A DNA stretch of 64,000 nt, taken from positions 292,489 through 356,488 of the forward strand of contig MNCI01023742.1 in the NCBI GenBank assembly GCA_015680685.1, written 5' to 3'. Positions 1 to 12,600 of the stretch are shown here, in pieces (the stretch's first letter is position 1; every line of letters begins with the position of its first letter). The notes beneath the pieces were generated by a model, which saw nothing but the letters and a program-made list of their open reading frames with translations, searched no databases and was not told the DNA's origin. Made by a program: the position numbers and the translations under genes. This stretch comes from Gnetum montanum. Lineage: Eukaryota > Streptophyta > Gnetopsida > Gnetales > Gnetaceae.

Positions 1-1
1 A

Positions 2-925
2 GAACATAGATCCCATGAAGTTCATCGCTTGTTGGAACAAGTAGAAAAAGATGAAGGGGAGCTACGAAAAAGGGAAAGTGTGGAAGAATACAATCGTGAT
101 CCCTCTCTTCAAAAGAAGAAAGTGAGATTTTGTGATGAAGAGGATGAGTCACCAATTGAAGAGTTGGTGAATAGGAAAACCTTGCCACTTCAAAAGCTAA
201 CAACAAAAGTAGTGGCTAAGGTAGAAGAAGTATGGAGCTCCTTAGACAGTAAGATTGAAACTATCCTTAAGATTGTAGAAGAGTCTAAGGAGGAACGAGG
301 TAGTGACAAGAATAAGACAAAGCGGAGAGATTTAGGCCCTGCACATGATAAGGGTAAGGGGAAAATAACTATCTTCGATGAGGTTTTGGAATCAGACACA
401 GATGATGATGGTGGATGTGAGATCTACTACTATGACCATTCTAAGGGATGTTGTCCAATCATCTCACATCTACAAGAGTCTAGGATGTATGCACTCAACC
501 CAAGACTCAACCAATGGCAGACACCCTAAAGGTTACCTTATCCTTAAGGTAATCCAAGGCAGTTCCACCAACCATTAACGTATTATCCAAGTGGAACTTC
601 ACCACAACCCATCGGACAACATCAGCAGTGGAAATACCCACAGTCATGGGGGATGCCATTGCCGAAACAACAATATCCTTACTGGCAACTTGATCCTTAT
701 GGATATTACATGCAACAGCTGATTTCTCCAAGTGACTCCATGGGTCACACAACTCCCCAACATCACTACCAAGTTTGGGAGTACTTTAGGAGGACTCCTT
801 CTCCTCTAGGAGATGATCCATACCCATACCATCTTTCTAATCTATCCGCACCTCTTCCACCGGTAGTTCCCATAACACCTCCTACTCCAACAATGCAAGG
901 GAAACTCCCCACTCAACCGTAGCAA
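2..925 (+). pseudogene. gag 3' part, element A
   Basis: An acidic/basic charged stretch is open at 29-529 and starts mid-gene. It contains the VEKDEGELRKRESVEEYNRD motif also found in element C at about 25820-25880. A proline/tyrosine/glutamine-rich tail, read at 653-922 in another frame, matches the C-terminal tail of C and B (QQPI..D..GH..PQHHYQ). The frame change near 530 and later stops make it non-functional. The protein would be the structural capsid-type product that packages the element RNA. No zinc knuckle was seen. Confidence 0.7.
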
Positions 926-1189
926 CGCCATGCTACGAGAGCAGTAAACATTCAACCTGCTGCTAGTTCTGATAACTGTAAAAAGAGAAGACCTTTCTTC
1001 AGAACCAAAAGCCCAAACAAGCTCTCACAACAACAAGTGGTTGAGTCTGTGACAACTCCTCCAACACATAGGGCTTCGATGCTTCCTTCCATTCAAAATC
1101 AAAGCTTAATGCAGACGGTTATGTTAACACATATTGTAATCAACTAGATTAAGGTATGCCACCTTCCCAAGAAACTAGTTAACCTTGGG

Positions 1190-1750
1190 AGTTCCTTTAT
1201 CTATCTCTAGATCGCTAGAAATGAACCACATAAGGCTCTTCTTGAGTCAGGTTCCGGTGTCAACTTAATTTCACGAAAGATGTATCACACCTGGAACCTA
1301 CCCCAACTTAAGAAGAGAAATATTCAACTAGAGCTGGCAGACCAGTCCATCACCATTCCCTTGGGATTGGTGGAGGACATCATTACCACTGTGTGTGGTT
1401 GGTCTTACCCAGCTGATTTCCTGGTGATTGAAGTAAACAACAACGAAGGGGACTTCCCAATTATAATGGGAAGAACATGGCTAAGCACAGTAGATGCATG
1501 CCTAGGCATTTGTGATCTTTCCTTGGAAATTTCTAAGATAAACATTTATGGAAAGATCGAGAAGAGGAAAGTTCCATGCATCACATACAGTGATTCATTG
1601 GGTGATGACATGGAGGAAATGCCTCCATGTAACAGGTGTGCCCTTGAAACTTTGAAACAAAGATGCCTATATGTAGCAACCACACAACAAGTAGGAGACA
1701 CCCCATGGTTGACAGCTACTCAAAAGAGCAACCCAATATGCATGGAATGA
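1190..1750 (+). pseudogene. retrotransposon aspartic protease region, element A
   Basis: The frame reads KALLESGSGVNLIS at about 1231-1275, then a long open part at 1280-1750. It ends with FPIIMGRTWLSTVDACLGI, the flap-like GR-W/F-L motif of gypsy proteases. The family normally has D-S/T-G at the catalytic site. Here Asp is replaced by Glu (ESG), which should abolish or weaken cleavage. The corresponding sites in C and B read DSS and DLG. In-frame stops occur upstream near 1145 and 1210. Confidence 0.75.
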
Positions 1751-1965
1751 ACTGAAGAGACAAACCATGCCAACAACGAAGGCCTAGATACATTGGAATA
1801 TGAGCATCGCCAACTTCCACCCTTTAATCTAAGAACATCAATTGGGAGAAGTTAGACACTTCTTAGAAATTCAAATAGGTGCTCATTATTTTGGATCTCT
1901 CCCCTTCCATTTAGTCATGGGGGAGATGGCCACCTATGCTAATCATATGGGGCCCTCAGTTCTTT

Positions 1966-2212
1966 TAAGTTTTTGTTTTGCAACGTTTTTGTTTTACAAG
2001 TTTTTATTTTGCACGTTTTTGTTTTACAAGTTTTTGTTTTACACATTTTTGTTTCACAACATTTTTGTTTTACAAGTTTTTGTTTTACGCATTTTTGTTT
2101 TACACATTTTTGTCTTACACATTTTTTTTTACAAATTTCTTTAACTTTTCTTGTTTTTGTTTTACAACATCGTTATACTTTTCCATTTTGTGTGTGTGTG
2201 TGTGTGTGTGTG
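1966..2212 (+). repeat. T-rich 12-18 bp tandem repeat plus (TG)n
   Basis: An irregular run of units such as TTTTTGTTTTACA(A/C) extends from 1966 to about 2165. A perfect TG microsatellite follows at about 2190-2212. It lies just after the deletion junction, in the 3' non-coding part of element A. Element C has only a short T-rich stretch at the equivalent place (30620-30720), so the array expanded locally. Apparent phenylalanine-rich ORFs here are low-complexity artefacts. Confidence 0.85.
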
Positions 2213-4000
2213 ATCCACCCTGTAGGTTTGTCACATAATAAGTGTTCTTCATGATAGTATAAACTATTTTCTTGTTGGTTGATAATGTTTGGTTTTTACC
2301 TTTAAGTCATGATGTTGATACTATGGTATGTTTCTTTTGATATGGCAGGCAATGAGATCACTTCATCCATTCATCCACTAGTTTCTATGGTCTCTCTTGG
2401 CTTGGAAATGTATAGTTCCCTTCATAATAAAAACTTTAACGAATCAGTGACTAGGAATTTTTCAAACTAGGGAAGGACTCAAGGATTGAAAAGGGTGTGA
2501 CATCAAGGGAACTTGATGCTTTTGTGTTGGCCATTCTCTTAGGTTCTTGGATGTTTTCTTCTTAAGTTTTTTTACAGTTCTGATGTTACCCAATTACCAG
2601 AAGCTGAGTCAATAAAAATAAGAAGCCTTTGCATGGTGTGGTTCTCACACATAAAAACATAAAATAAAAATAAAAATAAGAAAAGAAGTAGAGAAAAAAG
2701 AAGAAGAAGAGAAAAGTGAGAATTCAAAGCACACCCCTTAGATGAAATAATGATTTGGGCTACAAGCACTGGTTATGGAACTAAAAATGTTCCCTCTAAC
2801 TAAGGCCCTTCTCGCTTCCCATTCTCTCCTTATTTCATCAGAATGGTGATGGCTCTTGGGGTGAATGCATTCTTGTCACTTCAAGTGGATGGATTGGCCG
2901 AATGCATTGATGCAAAGTCATTGGAAATGGTTTATTTGAGGCCGGACTTGGAATGGGACCTGCTAAGTCACTTTAATCATGAACTACACAAGGGGCTGTA
3001 CACCACCTTATTCTTGGGACTCCATTTCATTCTATTCTCTCCATCCTTTCCTCCATTATTCACTTCATTGTCGGTTGTATCATTAGTGTATATATTTTGG
3101 TAGATGCATTGTTTTATTTTTGGTAAATTCTTGCGGTTAAGAATTTAACTCTTGTTCCAAATGACATTCTCAGAGCCTACGGACTCTTATGAATGTGGGT
3201 TTGTCAGGGCATTAGAGGCATGAGCCTACTTTGGGGAGGACCCACTGACATTCCTATTTGGTGCACCAGTTAACTTCTTGTTCCTAACATTTTTGCGATT
3301 AATTTTATTTTGTTCAATTCCATCTTGACATCCATTTCATTGATGCTATAGTTGTCTCTTTTTATCTATCTTTCTTACTCTTTTTATTTCTCCATTCTAA
3401 CGCTACCGAAGGTTCCTGATTAGTCATAGTGGTACGGGGCCCAATTTTTTTGATTTTCTCTTAGCCCCAAATTTTTTTTTATTTTCTCCTAACCCCTACA
3501 CCTTCGGTAGTCATCAATATTATATCTCTAGATCTGTAATCGGTCATACCACAACCTAGCCAATGGACTTACACCAAAGCAAGGTATTAATTACATGATG
3601 ATTCATTTACCCTTCCTAATATAAGATTGTGTTGTGTGTGCAGATGGAGATCATACAACAACAGATTAGATCTATAGCAAACACTTGGAATGGAGCAGCG
3701 CTGAAGCATCTATGCAAGGAGCAAGATCGATGGCGCTCTTACGGATGGACAACGACAACCACAATCTTGGCATTGGCAGTAGAAACACTTCTTTCTCTCT
3801 CTCTTTCTCAGTTGCAAAATGAGGCTTGATGTCAATGTAATAAGGTATTCACTCTTGTTTTCATGAACACCAGTTTTGTCAAGTCTTGTAATGATGATCC
3901 ATTCACAAGTCATCCCATTAGTTCCATTTAATCAATAATCCCATACCTTCCCAATATTTTGTAATGAACTCAAGGATGAGTTTTCATTTAGTCATGGGGG
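2213..4000 (+). other. 3' non-coding region of element A, conserved with element C
   Basis: There is no clear gene. Many blocks align by eye with element C at 30740-32498: the GATAATGTTTGGTTTTTACC block, the AATTCAAAGCACACCCCTTA block, the GGGCATTAGAGGCATGAGC block and the TGTGTTGTGTG block before ATGGAGATC. A short frame at 2843-3103 shares the peptide LHKGLYTT with C. Some Athila elements carry an env-like ORF here. I see no signal peptide or membrane protein that would support one. Confidence 0.6.
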
Positions 4001-4002
4001 TA

Positions 4003-4991
4003 TGATGAGACGCGATATCGCATGGGTCGTGATATCGCATCCCATGTGATATTGTGTACACGATACCGCATCGTCCCCTGTGATATCACAAACATGATAT
4101 TGTGGTACGTCATCATATCTATAAATAAGAGGTGGCTTTCCCTTGTTTCCTCATCTTAGGCTAGATAGTAGGGAAACATTGGCAGATTGATCACTCTAGA
4201 GATAGAATATTTTCCATGTGCCCGCAGTAGGAGTCCTAAAGTGAATGGATCTTTATTCGAGAAATATTGTACCTGAACACAAGTTGTGTACAGCAATAAA
4301 GATAAACTTCTTGGATAAACATTGCAGTGCATGGAATAGGATTTTATTTAATGTTATTTATTGCTTTCTCTCTCACCCTTATCTTCTAGTAACGCGAAAT
4401 GAGTACAACTTGATTATGAGCATCTAAGTGTAACTACTTGGTAACCCAGTGGCGTACTTAGGACCTACGCTTGGTAATCCCAGTGGTAGTCGTGCACGAA
4501 AGATGTGTACGGATGATCAAGGAATAGATGCTCATCGCACTTAGGCTAGATTAGATTCTCTTACCCTTTCCTCCTAGTTAAGTGCCTCAGTATGACTACT
4601 TCGACCACGTGCATTACGCATGGTGATCCCAGCAATGATTAGTGTTTGGTAGCCACGGTTGCATCTGTTCAGGGTGTGTACAGTAAGTGGGAACAGATGC
4701 TGATGCTAGGTAATTTAGACTTAGTTAATTAGTTAGAATTAGTAATTAGTTTCTCAACCCTTCACCTTAATAGCATAGGAGATAAAAAATAAAAAGATAT
4801 AAAAATCATATACCTCAGACTTACTTAACCATACACTGTGACAACTACAAGTAAGTCTGGGAAGACAACGAATGGTTAACCTTAAGTGTTCCATGAGGCA
4901 TGTAGGCACTTAGTCTGCAAAGTTTGACTAGATCGCACATGTTATGCTCGTATTCGTATGGTTGAGTGTAGGGGTACCTCGCCACTCATCA
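4003..4991 (+). repeat. 3' LTR of element A
   Basis: It starts TGATGAGACG after the purine-rich tract and ends CCACTCATCA, giving 6-bp inverted termini. It has a TATA box (4120-4127) and is homologous to the LTRs at 23385, 32501 and 45829. It is longer than those (about 830 bp) because it holds a diverged internal duplication at about 4411-4565 of the 'ACTTGGTAACCCAGT...GGTAATCCCAG' block. The base run ACAAG that follows (4992-4996) is the candidate target duplication; the partner lies outside the window. Confidence 0.85.
4014..4127 (+). promoter_or_regulatory. GATATC palindrome array and TATA box, LTR A
   Basis: GATATC or one-base variants begin at 4014, 4031, 4048, 4062, 4082 and 4096, giving spacings of 17, 17, 14, 20 and 14. 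A TATAAATA box follows at 4120-4127. The position in U3 just upstream of TATA suggests an enhancer-type cis array. The binding factor is unknown. Confidence 0.6.
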
Positions 4992-5059
4992 ACAAGAGTC
5001 TGACTACAACATAGGAGTAGAAAATGATCTCGAAATGTTTTCATAAGCCATGAGATGTA

Positions 5060-6535
5060 AAGAATCTAGCTTGTGATATGATTTCATGAAAGATGAGATG
5101 AACTCTATGTCATATGATGAAGTCTAGGATCTTATCAAGTTGCCTGATGGGGTAAAATCCATTGGATGAAAATGGGTCTTCAAGAGAAAGAAAGACTCAT
5201 TAGGAAGCATTGAAAGATATAAGGCAAGACTTGTTGCTAAAGTTCACTTATAGAGAGGGAATAGATTACATGGAGACCTTTTCTTTTGTATTTAAGAAGG
5301 ACTCCCTTTGTGTGAATATAGCATTGGTTACTCATTTTGATTTTGAATTACATTAAATGGATGTGAAAATGACATTCCTTAATGGTAATTTAGAGGAAGA
5401 GGTTTATATGAAACAAGTTGAAAGATTTTCCACTAGTGTTTTTGAGAAATTGGTATGCAAGCTTAAGAAATTCATATATGGATTAAAATAGGCCTCTTGT
5501 TAATGGTATTTAAAATTCCATGATGTCATCACTTCATTTGGTTTTGAAGAGAACATCATGGATTAATGTATATACCAGAAGTTCAGTGGGAGCAAAATTT
5601 GTTTCATTGTTCTATATGTGGATGGTATTCGTCTTGTGAAAAATGATATTAGATTTCTATATGAAGTGAAACAATTTCCCTCTAAGAAATTTGATATGAA
5701 GGATATGGATGAGGCATCCTATGACATTAGCATTAAGATCCATAGTTATAGATCTAGATGTATTCTGGGACTATCACAAGAAACCTATATTAGCAAAGCT
5801 TTAGAGAGGTTTCAAATGAAAGATTGTTCATCAAGTATAGCATCCATTGTAAAGAGTGACAAGTTCAATTTGAACTCATTCCCCAAGAATGATTTAGAGA
5901 AAAGGTAGATGAACAAAATTCCATATGTTTTAGCTATTGAAAGCTTAATGTATGCTTAGGTCTGCACAAGACTTGACATTACATTTGCTATGGAAATGCT
6001 GGGTAGATATCAAAGTAATATAGGCATTGACCATTGGAGGGTTGCAAAGAAGATGATGAGGTACCTTCAAGGTACAAAAGATTATATGCTTATGTATATA
6101 TGAACTAACAATCTAGAGGTGACTGGCTACTCCAATTTAGACTTTGTTGGCTATGTTGTTTCAAGGAAATTAACATTTGGTTATGTTTTTATGTTGGCTA
6201 GAGGAGCTATACCCTAGAGGAGTGAAAACAAAACTTTGGTTGCTACTTCCACAATGAAGGTAGAGTTTTCTTAATTTGAGGCTACTTCACATGGTGTATG
6301 GTTGAATAAGATTTATGTTAGGCCTTAGAATTGTAGATTCTATATCTAGGCCATTCAAAATATTTTGTGACAACTTAGCTGCTATCTTTAGCCATAATAA
6401 AATGTATTAAGGAAAGGAAAGTGGTTTTTAAGCATATAAGCACTAAATTGATGATAATTGATCCTTTGACAAAAGGAATGTCACCGAAGTCATTTAAGGA
6501 TCATATAGTTTAGATGGGACTTGGTTTTATAATGT
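5060..6535 (+). pseudogene. Ty1/copia reverse transcriptase-RNase H relic
   Basis: In-frame pieces separated by stops give the copia RT start 'KWVFKRKKDSLGSIERYKARLVAK' (about 5165-5241, two stretches). Next come the polymerase box YVDG (near 5616, normally YVDD) and MKDMDEAS...LGLSQETYISKALERF (5690-5815). RNase H-region text then reads TRLDITFAMEMLGRYQ and RVAKKMMRYLQGTKDY. The C-terminal copia signature DPLTKGMSPKSFKDHI sits near 6465. Many TAG/TAA/TGA stops interrupt it. The longest open part is 5618-5908. No gag or integrase is attached. Confidence 0.85.
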
Positions 6536-6838
6536 AATTTCTTTGTACATACAATTTTATAGTTTTAATAAAACTCTTATTTAGTTGTGTTTTCTCATAT
6601 TCAATTTGTGCATACAGTTAATAGAGAAAATTCACATATGGTAGGACCTAAAATAAACTCTGGGTTTACTCATAAGGTTTAGTTACCAAATAAGGAATTA
6701 AATTTAAGAAATAATACATTGTAATACATGGAAGATAATACTCACATTTAGAGGAACTATCACCATGATTAATGTATTTATTTTTTGAAAGTTAGGTTTG
6801 ATGGATATTAGGTTAAATATGAAGCCCAACTAGGAGAA

Positions 6839-7294
6839 TGTAACCATTTATGTGTTATGGAAAACAAATGGTTTTAATATAACTATTTACACACTATTAA
6901 AAGTTTTAATATAATCATTTACATGCTGTTGAAAGTGTCAATATAATCATTTACACATTATGAAAATTTTCAATGTAACTGTTTACGCGTTATAGAAAAC
7001 AAATGGTTTCAATGTAACCATTTACGCATTATGGAAATTTTTAATGCATCCATTTACATGTTATTGAAAACAATGATTTCAATATAACCATTTACATGTT
7101 ATTAAAAGTTTCAATATATCTATTTAGGTTTTGTTGAAAGTTTCTATGTAAACATTTATGCGTTATCGAAAGTTTCAATGTAACTATTTACGCATTATGG
7201 AAAACAAATGATTTCAATGTAACTATTTATGTGTTATGGAAAGTCTCAATGTAACCATTTACATGTTATGGAAAATAAATGGTTTCAAATTTGA
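6839..7294 (+). repeat. 13-monomer tandem array with two monomer lengths
   Basis: It begins right after the copia purine tract (AACTAGGAGAATG). Monomers follow the pattern TAACCATTTACGCGTTATGG...TTTCAATG and come as short (32 bp) or long (38-39 bp, with an extra ACAAATG-type insert). Their order by eye is L S S S L S L S S S L S L, which is a six-monomer higher-order unit repeated twice plus one monomer. Divergence between monomers is moderate, so the array is old. It probably lies in the copia 3' LTR. Confidence 0.8.
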
Positions 7295-8480
7295 AACAAA
7301 CTAAATTTTTTGTAATAGTTTTCATAAGAATGGTCTCATATTTCTCATTTAAACAAGAAGTTAATCCTTGGTAAGTGATTTTCTAGCCAATAAAATGTTC
7401 TTGATGGAAGAATAAAGAGGTACCAAAAGATATCAAACACATGGCAGTGTTACAATTTTTGGGTCCCTATTATAAACATTTAGAGTCTACATACACCATC
7501 ATTGTTGAATGTTAGTGTAATAAAACAATCCAAAACACTCTCCAAAACATGTTCACATAGTTCAAATGAGAGCATCAATGGTTGGAAGTTAGTTTTTGGT
7601 TTATTTTTGCATTTCAGTGATTTTGTGTAATTTAGTTAGATGCATATTTTGATCAATGTTTTACAACAAAATTTTCTTTCACTCCCATCATGAGCTTGAA
7701 AAGAAGGAAATAGAGGAAGATCATACAAAGCAAAGCATATATGGATGATTGAAAAGAAAAGAAAAACAACACAAGTGGTTTCAAGCTCAGAATCAGCACA
7801 TAAATCAACTTAGCTCGTACATATAAATTATAGTCAAAGAACTTATTAAGCTTATATTAGCAAGATCTTAACAATAAGCATTAGGTTGAGCATGAAAATC
7901 ATACATCTAGTTAAAGATGAGAAAATAATCATCATAACATAGCTCATAATAATCAAGTCAACAACATAATCAAACAATTAGACACCACATCCAACTAACA
8001 TAACTCATAATTAGTCAGGCAATCAGATGTACACTATAACTCATAAGAGCTAAAATAGATGAAAATAACTTAGCCAAGCATAAAACAAGTTGAGAAATTC
8101 TATAATATTATACAAACAAATTAAGAATGTAGCAAAATAATCTTCACTTTTCTAAACACAACAACTCACACATAATTACATCACACATCAAAAGAAATAA
8201 TTTTCTAACAAAACCATCACAAAATAATAGCTTATACTCCTTTTTATAAAGAAAGGTGAAAAATATCTTCCCTTGACAACAAGCAAATCAAGCTCAAAAC
8301 ACAGATAAAAGATATAGCTACAAGAAACTAATAAGCAATAGGAAAACATAGAGATTGACATAAAAGCTTAGCTCCTAAAATTCCTTAACTAACAACATAG
8401 AAAGGAAGATAATTAAACCTTTTTATGTAAAGTTGTCACACCTAATAATATTTTTAAGATAAAATTTTTTCTTTATCCAA
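7295..8480. other. AT-rich DNA, possible copia LTR remnants
   Basis: I find no gene in this stretch. The sequence at 7400-7560 could be the end of the copia LTR of the preceding relic. The stretch 7700-8480 may be the 3' end of the minus-strand copia relic at 8490-9650. Neither end could be placed with confidence. Confidence 0.3.
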
Positions 8481-8489
8481 AGCCTTTGT

Positions 8490-9650
8490 AAAAAAAACTT
8501 TTCTTTGCTCTTTGGGTACAATATATGATACTTATACTATTTTCAACTCTACTTGATCTCAAAGAAAATGATATTCAATCTCAATATGTTTAGTTTTATC
8601 ATGAAAAATGGGATTTTTAAAAAAATAAATACTAGCATTATTATCACAATGAATAATTATTAGGTCATAGAATGCTATACTAAAAAGCTTTAATACTTTC
8701 CACATCTAAATAATTTGTGTGCAACAATATGAGGTTGCAACATATTCAATTTTACTTAACAATAATGCTATAGCGTCTTGCTTTTTGCTCAGCCATGATA
8801 CCAGTCTATTACCAAAAACCATCATTTGAATCATAATCATCAATCATGGCTAGAAATGAAAAGAAGTCTTGTGTAAAAATATTAGAATTATTAGTTATTA
8901 TATTAGCATAACCACAATGAGCAAAAGAATTTTCTTTAACATCTTTGATTTCTGTACTATTTTCTAAATGCTCTAATTAGCTTTGTATTTCAACTAAATG
9001 AGCTTTTAATTTACGAAACCTTTATTGAATGCTCTTTAGCATAAACTTTATTGTTTAATTTTTCTAATTCTCTTCATACTTCTTTTTCTTTGTACCTTCT
9101 ACAGTCATATGACATGTTTCTCCATAATAATAACAAGAGAAAGATTTTATTAGCTTCTTAATAGTCTTCATCTTTTTTAGCTGTCTGAGCTTTTTATCAA
9201 GATTAGCAATCTCAATATTAGAATTAGACTGTAATATTGATGGTTCATTCTTTTTAACTTTAACAATAAAAGTAATTCACTCCTTATTGCTAGAAATACT
9301 AGCTCCACCATTCATTATTTCAAAGGCTAAAAGAATACTATAGAGTTTTGCTACTGTTAATCTAGAAAGATCTTTTGCCACTTCTATGGATGACACCTTT
9401 GCTTCAAATCTACTAGGCAATACAAACAAGATTTTCTGACAAATGATATCCTTTGATGAGCTTCCCCCAACATGATCATATCATTAACAACTTCATCAAC
9501 TCTACTAAAGAAATCATTGATGTTTTTATTTTCTTCCATTTTTAGGGCATTGAACTGAGCTCTTAATATCACCAGCTTAAACTTCTTTACATTATCATCT
9601 GCTTCATAAATAACTAGATGCTTTCACATTTTTTTGAATGATTGAATATG
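8490..9650 (-). pseudogene. Ty1/copia relic: gag joined to RNase H
   Basis: On the minus strand, 9572-9384 reads FNALKMEENKNINDFFSRVDEVVNDM, the copia gag (UBN2-type) signature. At about 9130-9090 a degenerate CCHC zinc knuckle follows (CYYYGETCHM). After only about 300 bp more, 8805-8490 reads copia RNase H: KKQDAIALLLSKIEYVATSYC, then KNPIFHDKTKHIEIEYHF. Protease, integrase and most of RT are missing, so the relic has lost about 3 kb of pol. Multiple stops are present. Confidence 0.75.
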
Positions 9651-9656
9651 CATAAT

Positions 9657-12600
9657 GTCACAACCTAGAAAATTTGCATAAATTTAATTATTCAATTTAA
9701 TACATATGATTAATTCCTTAATGCTATCAGATGTGTTTTAATAGATTAACTTATTATTATTACTATTATTGTTGTTGTTGTTGTTAATGGTTTCCTATAT
9801 AAGTGAATGCAATCTAGTTGCTAAGATATTTCACTAAAGTTTTGTATCCTTTATTTTACTACTATTAGAGCTCAGTCATATATCTTTTGAATATTTTATG
9901 ATTAAATGTTAAACTCCAATTACCACTCAAAGTTTTTCTATTTGTTAGTTATCATTTCTTTACAAGTATTTGATGATGCATATTTTATTCTTTATGCACA
10001 TTTAGTTATGTATATTTATTCTTTATTATACACATTCAATTATGCATTTTTATACTTTATTATGCACATTTAATTATTCATATTTTATTTTTATTATGCA
10101 TCTATGATTATATACTACTCTATTTATGGACCAATTTGAACCCTAACTTCATCCAAAACATATCTTTTGTTACTTTTTGTCATTAAAGTAGACTTTTGAG
10201 TTCATATTTAATTATAATTAAATATTGCATAAATTATATTTATTATGGAAGTACCTTAGGATGATGTCATACCTAGAATGTGACCTTACCAATGTGTTTG
10301 AAATGTTTGAAAATGTTAGTTTTAATCCTTGGTTCACTAAAATCAGAGTTATGGTTCTCAAGATATCACATTTGCTAATTTTCTTTTAAAGATATCACAT
10401 TTTCTAATTTGCTCAAATACTGTAAAATTTTCAGCACTTAAACTGGGTGACCATGATAAGTAACACTTAGATAAAATTTCAGCATATGATTAGGTAGAAC
10501 ACTTGATAAGGATCCGTAGGTTCTAATGGAATTTGATTTGGAGTCTCAATGTATGTGTTATGAGTGTTTGGGTGTGTAGAGGAGAAAAAGTGTGAAAGGA
10601 CTTATGGAAAAGAATTTAATAACAATAATAATTAAATTTAAATTTAAATTATAAGAAAAGTTAAAAGTGGTTTATTCTCCATGTAAAAAGTAACCATGCG
10701 AGTAAAACAGTATCTGTTACATATATAACATATATAAACATGTTATATATATTTTAGCATTGCCACTTGATTTTTCTTCCACCACCTCTTTGCCACTTGT
10801 TTTTTCTCGCCCGTTTTTGTTGTTTGGTTTACCACCATCATATTTTTCCTAAAATATATTTTTTGTCTTTTCTTCTTTATTTTGAAATTGATTTAAGCTT
10901 GGTTTTTTCTATTCTTTTGCTTACAAATAGGTTATGGACTGAGATACATCTCATCATAGTTTGTAGAAGGGTTTCAAGTATGGTTGGTTAAGCAAAGCAA
11001 AGATTAACTAAGAGCATTTTGTAGAAAAAGAGATGGTAAGAGAATTCTATGAGATTTATTAGCACAAGTAAGAGAGATTATTTTATGTTTCTTTCTATAA
11101 AGCTATCCTACATTGTTATGGATTCTCTAAGAAAGTTTATTTTACTTTTTTTTATATAGTTTCCCTATTTTGCTGTAGATCTTGTAAGAAAGTTTATTTT
11201 ACTTTTGTTATGTAGCTATCTTATTTTGTTGTCTATCCCATAAGAAAGATTATTTTAATTTTCTTTTCATATTTTGTTGTGGATTTTCTATTCCTCCTCT
11301 TTACTTTTTAATCTTCTGCTATTTTTCTATGATTTTGATCTTTATGCTGAGATTTTGCTAGATTTTCATAATGTTGAGCTTGTTTTCAGTATTTTAATCA
11401 TATCTAGACCATTTTCTGTCTTTTGATGAATTTCTAGAATTATGTAAACTTTGTCCAACTTGCTTCTTTGATATTTTATGAATATTTTAGAACAATTTGT
11501 GATATGAACATGGTTTTTGGTTCAGCTAATTGACATAAAGATGTTTTTGTGAGAATTTTGAGGAATTTTGGCTATCATAGATTTTTGACCATTTTTGACA
11601 TCTTATGGTTTTTTGGAATGAAATAATAATATTTTTGTGATCAAATTTTCTTTAGTTGGTAGTGAGAGCTATGTATCTTTTAGATGCCCCGATCTACATG
11701 CATTAGTGGAGTGTTCTGTAGTAGGATCCACTTCACAGGAACAAAGGTTATTGGATGAATTTCCTACTTTGGATTTTGATTCGTAAGTTCATGTAAGGTT
11801 ATGGATTTAGTTGAGATTAATAACATTGAGCAATTGAGTGTAATGGAGTTGTAGTAAGTCATAGTCAAGACCTATCCTTGTAATGATACATGTGCCTCAA
11901 CCATTATACATATTAGTAGGGAGGCTAGTGCCAAGACTTAGCCATGAGTGACTTTCTTGGGGTCACAAAGATAATTTGATAATAATAGTGAGGTTATTCT
12001 AAGAGCTATCAGTGAGTTTCTTTGGCAATGAGTATAACCAAGACCTAGCCTTTTGAGATGCTTATGTATAAATTGTTGGTTCTAGTATACACTTTGGAAA
12101 CTCTTACTCCACTTATTTTAAATACCCATATTGTGGTTTAGAAGTAAGATAAAAAAATGAATTTAGCATACCCAAATTCAAAGTAATAGAAGGCCATCTC
12201 TACATATGGAAATATAGTAAAAGCACATAGTCAAAGCTCAAATCTTAAGAGAAGACAAAAATCAAGTGAAGTCAAAATAACTTTTTTGTAAAATAAGGAT
12301 CAAAGTTATGTAATTTATAATTATTATTATGCCACATAAAAAAATTGAACATTCTATTATTTTTACTTTGTTTAAAATATTAATGGATAGACGTAATTAG
12401 AGAATAGTCCCAATCTCTCATGTCTCATGAATTTCCAACCTAATTTTCCATAAAATAGGCTTGTCCGATTATATTTTATTATCACCCCATCATTTAACTA
12501 TAAATGTGTGGGCAAAGCATGTTTGTAAGTGACACAATTGATGCCATTAAGGTAATTTGATGTTGCAGCAAGAATATAGTTTGTGTTATGAAATTTTCTA

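Larger units (their letters stand above)
1..4991 (+). mobile_element. Athila-like Ty3/gypsy element A (3' part, internally deleted)
   Basis: The window opens inside a plus-strand LTR retrotransposon. In order it holds the end of gag, a protease region, a long 3' non-coding region, a purine-rich tract ending CATGGGGGTA, and a 989-bp 3' LTR with TGATGA/TCATCA ends. The 5' half lies outside the window. Compared with element C (23385-37347), the sequence jumps at about 1836-1880 from just after protease to the post-integrase region, so RT, RNase H and integrase are absent. It is therefore a non-autonomous deletion derivative. The Athila assignment rests on the protease context and on the primer-binding sites of the related copies B and C. 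Confidence 0.8.

Noticed and set aside
1842-2254. Phenylalanine-rich membrane-like ORFs
   Set aside because: They are all translations of one T-rich tandem repeat in three frames.
6839-7294. Regular repeats with spacer-like variation that could suggest a CRISPR array
   Set aside because: The units are contiguous diverged monomers, not identical repeats with unique spacers, and the context is a plant retroelement.
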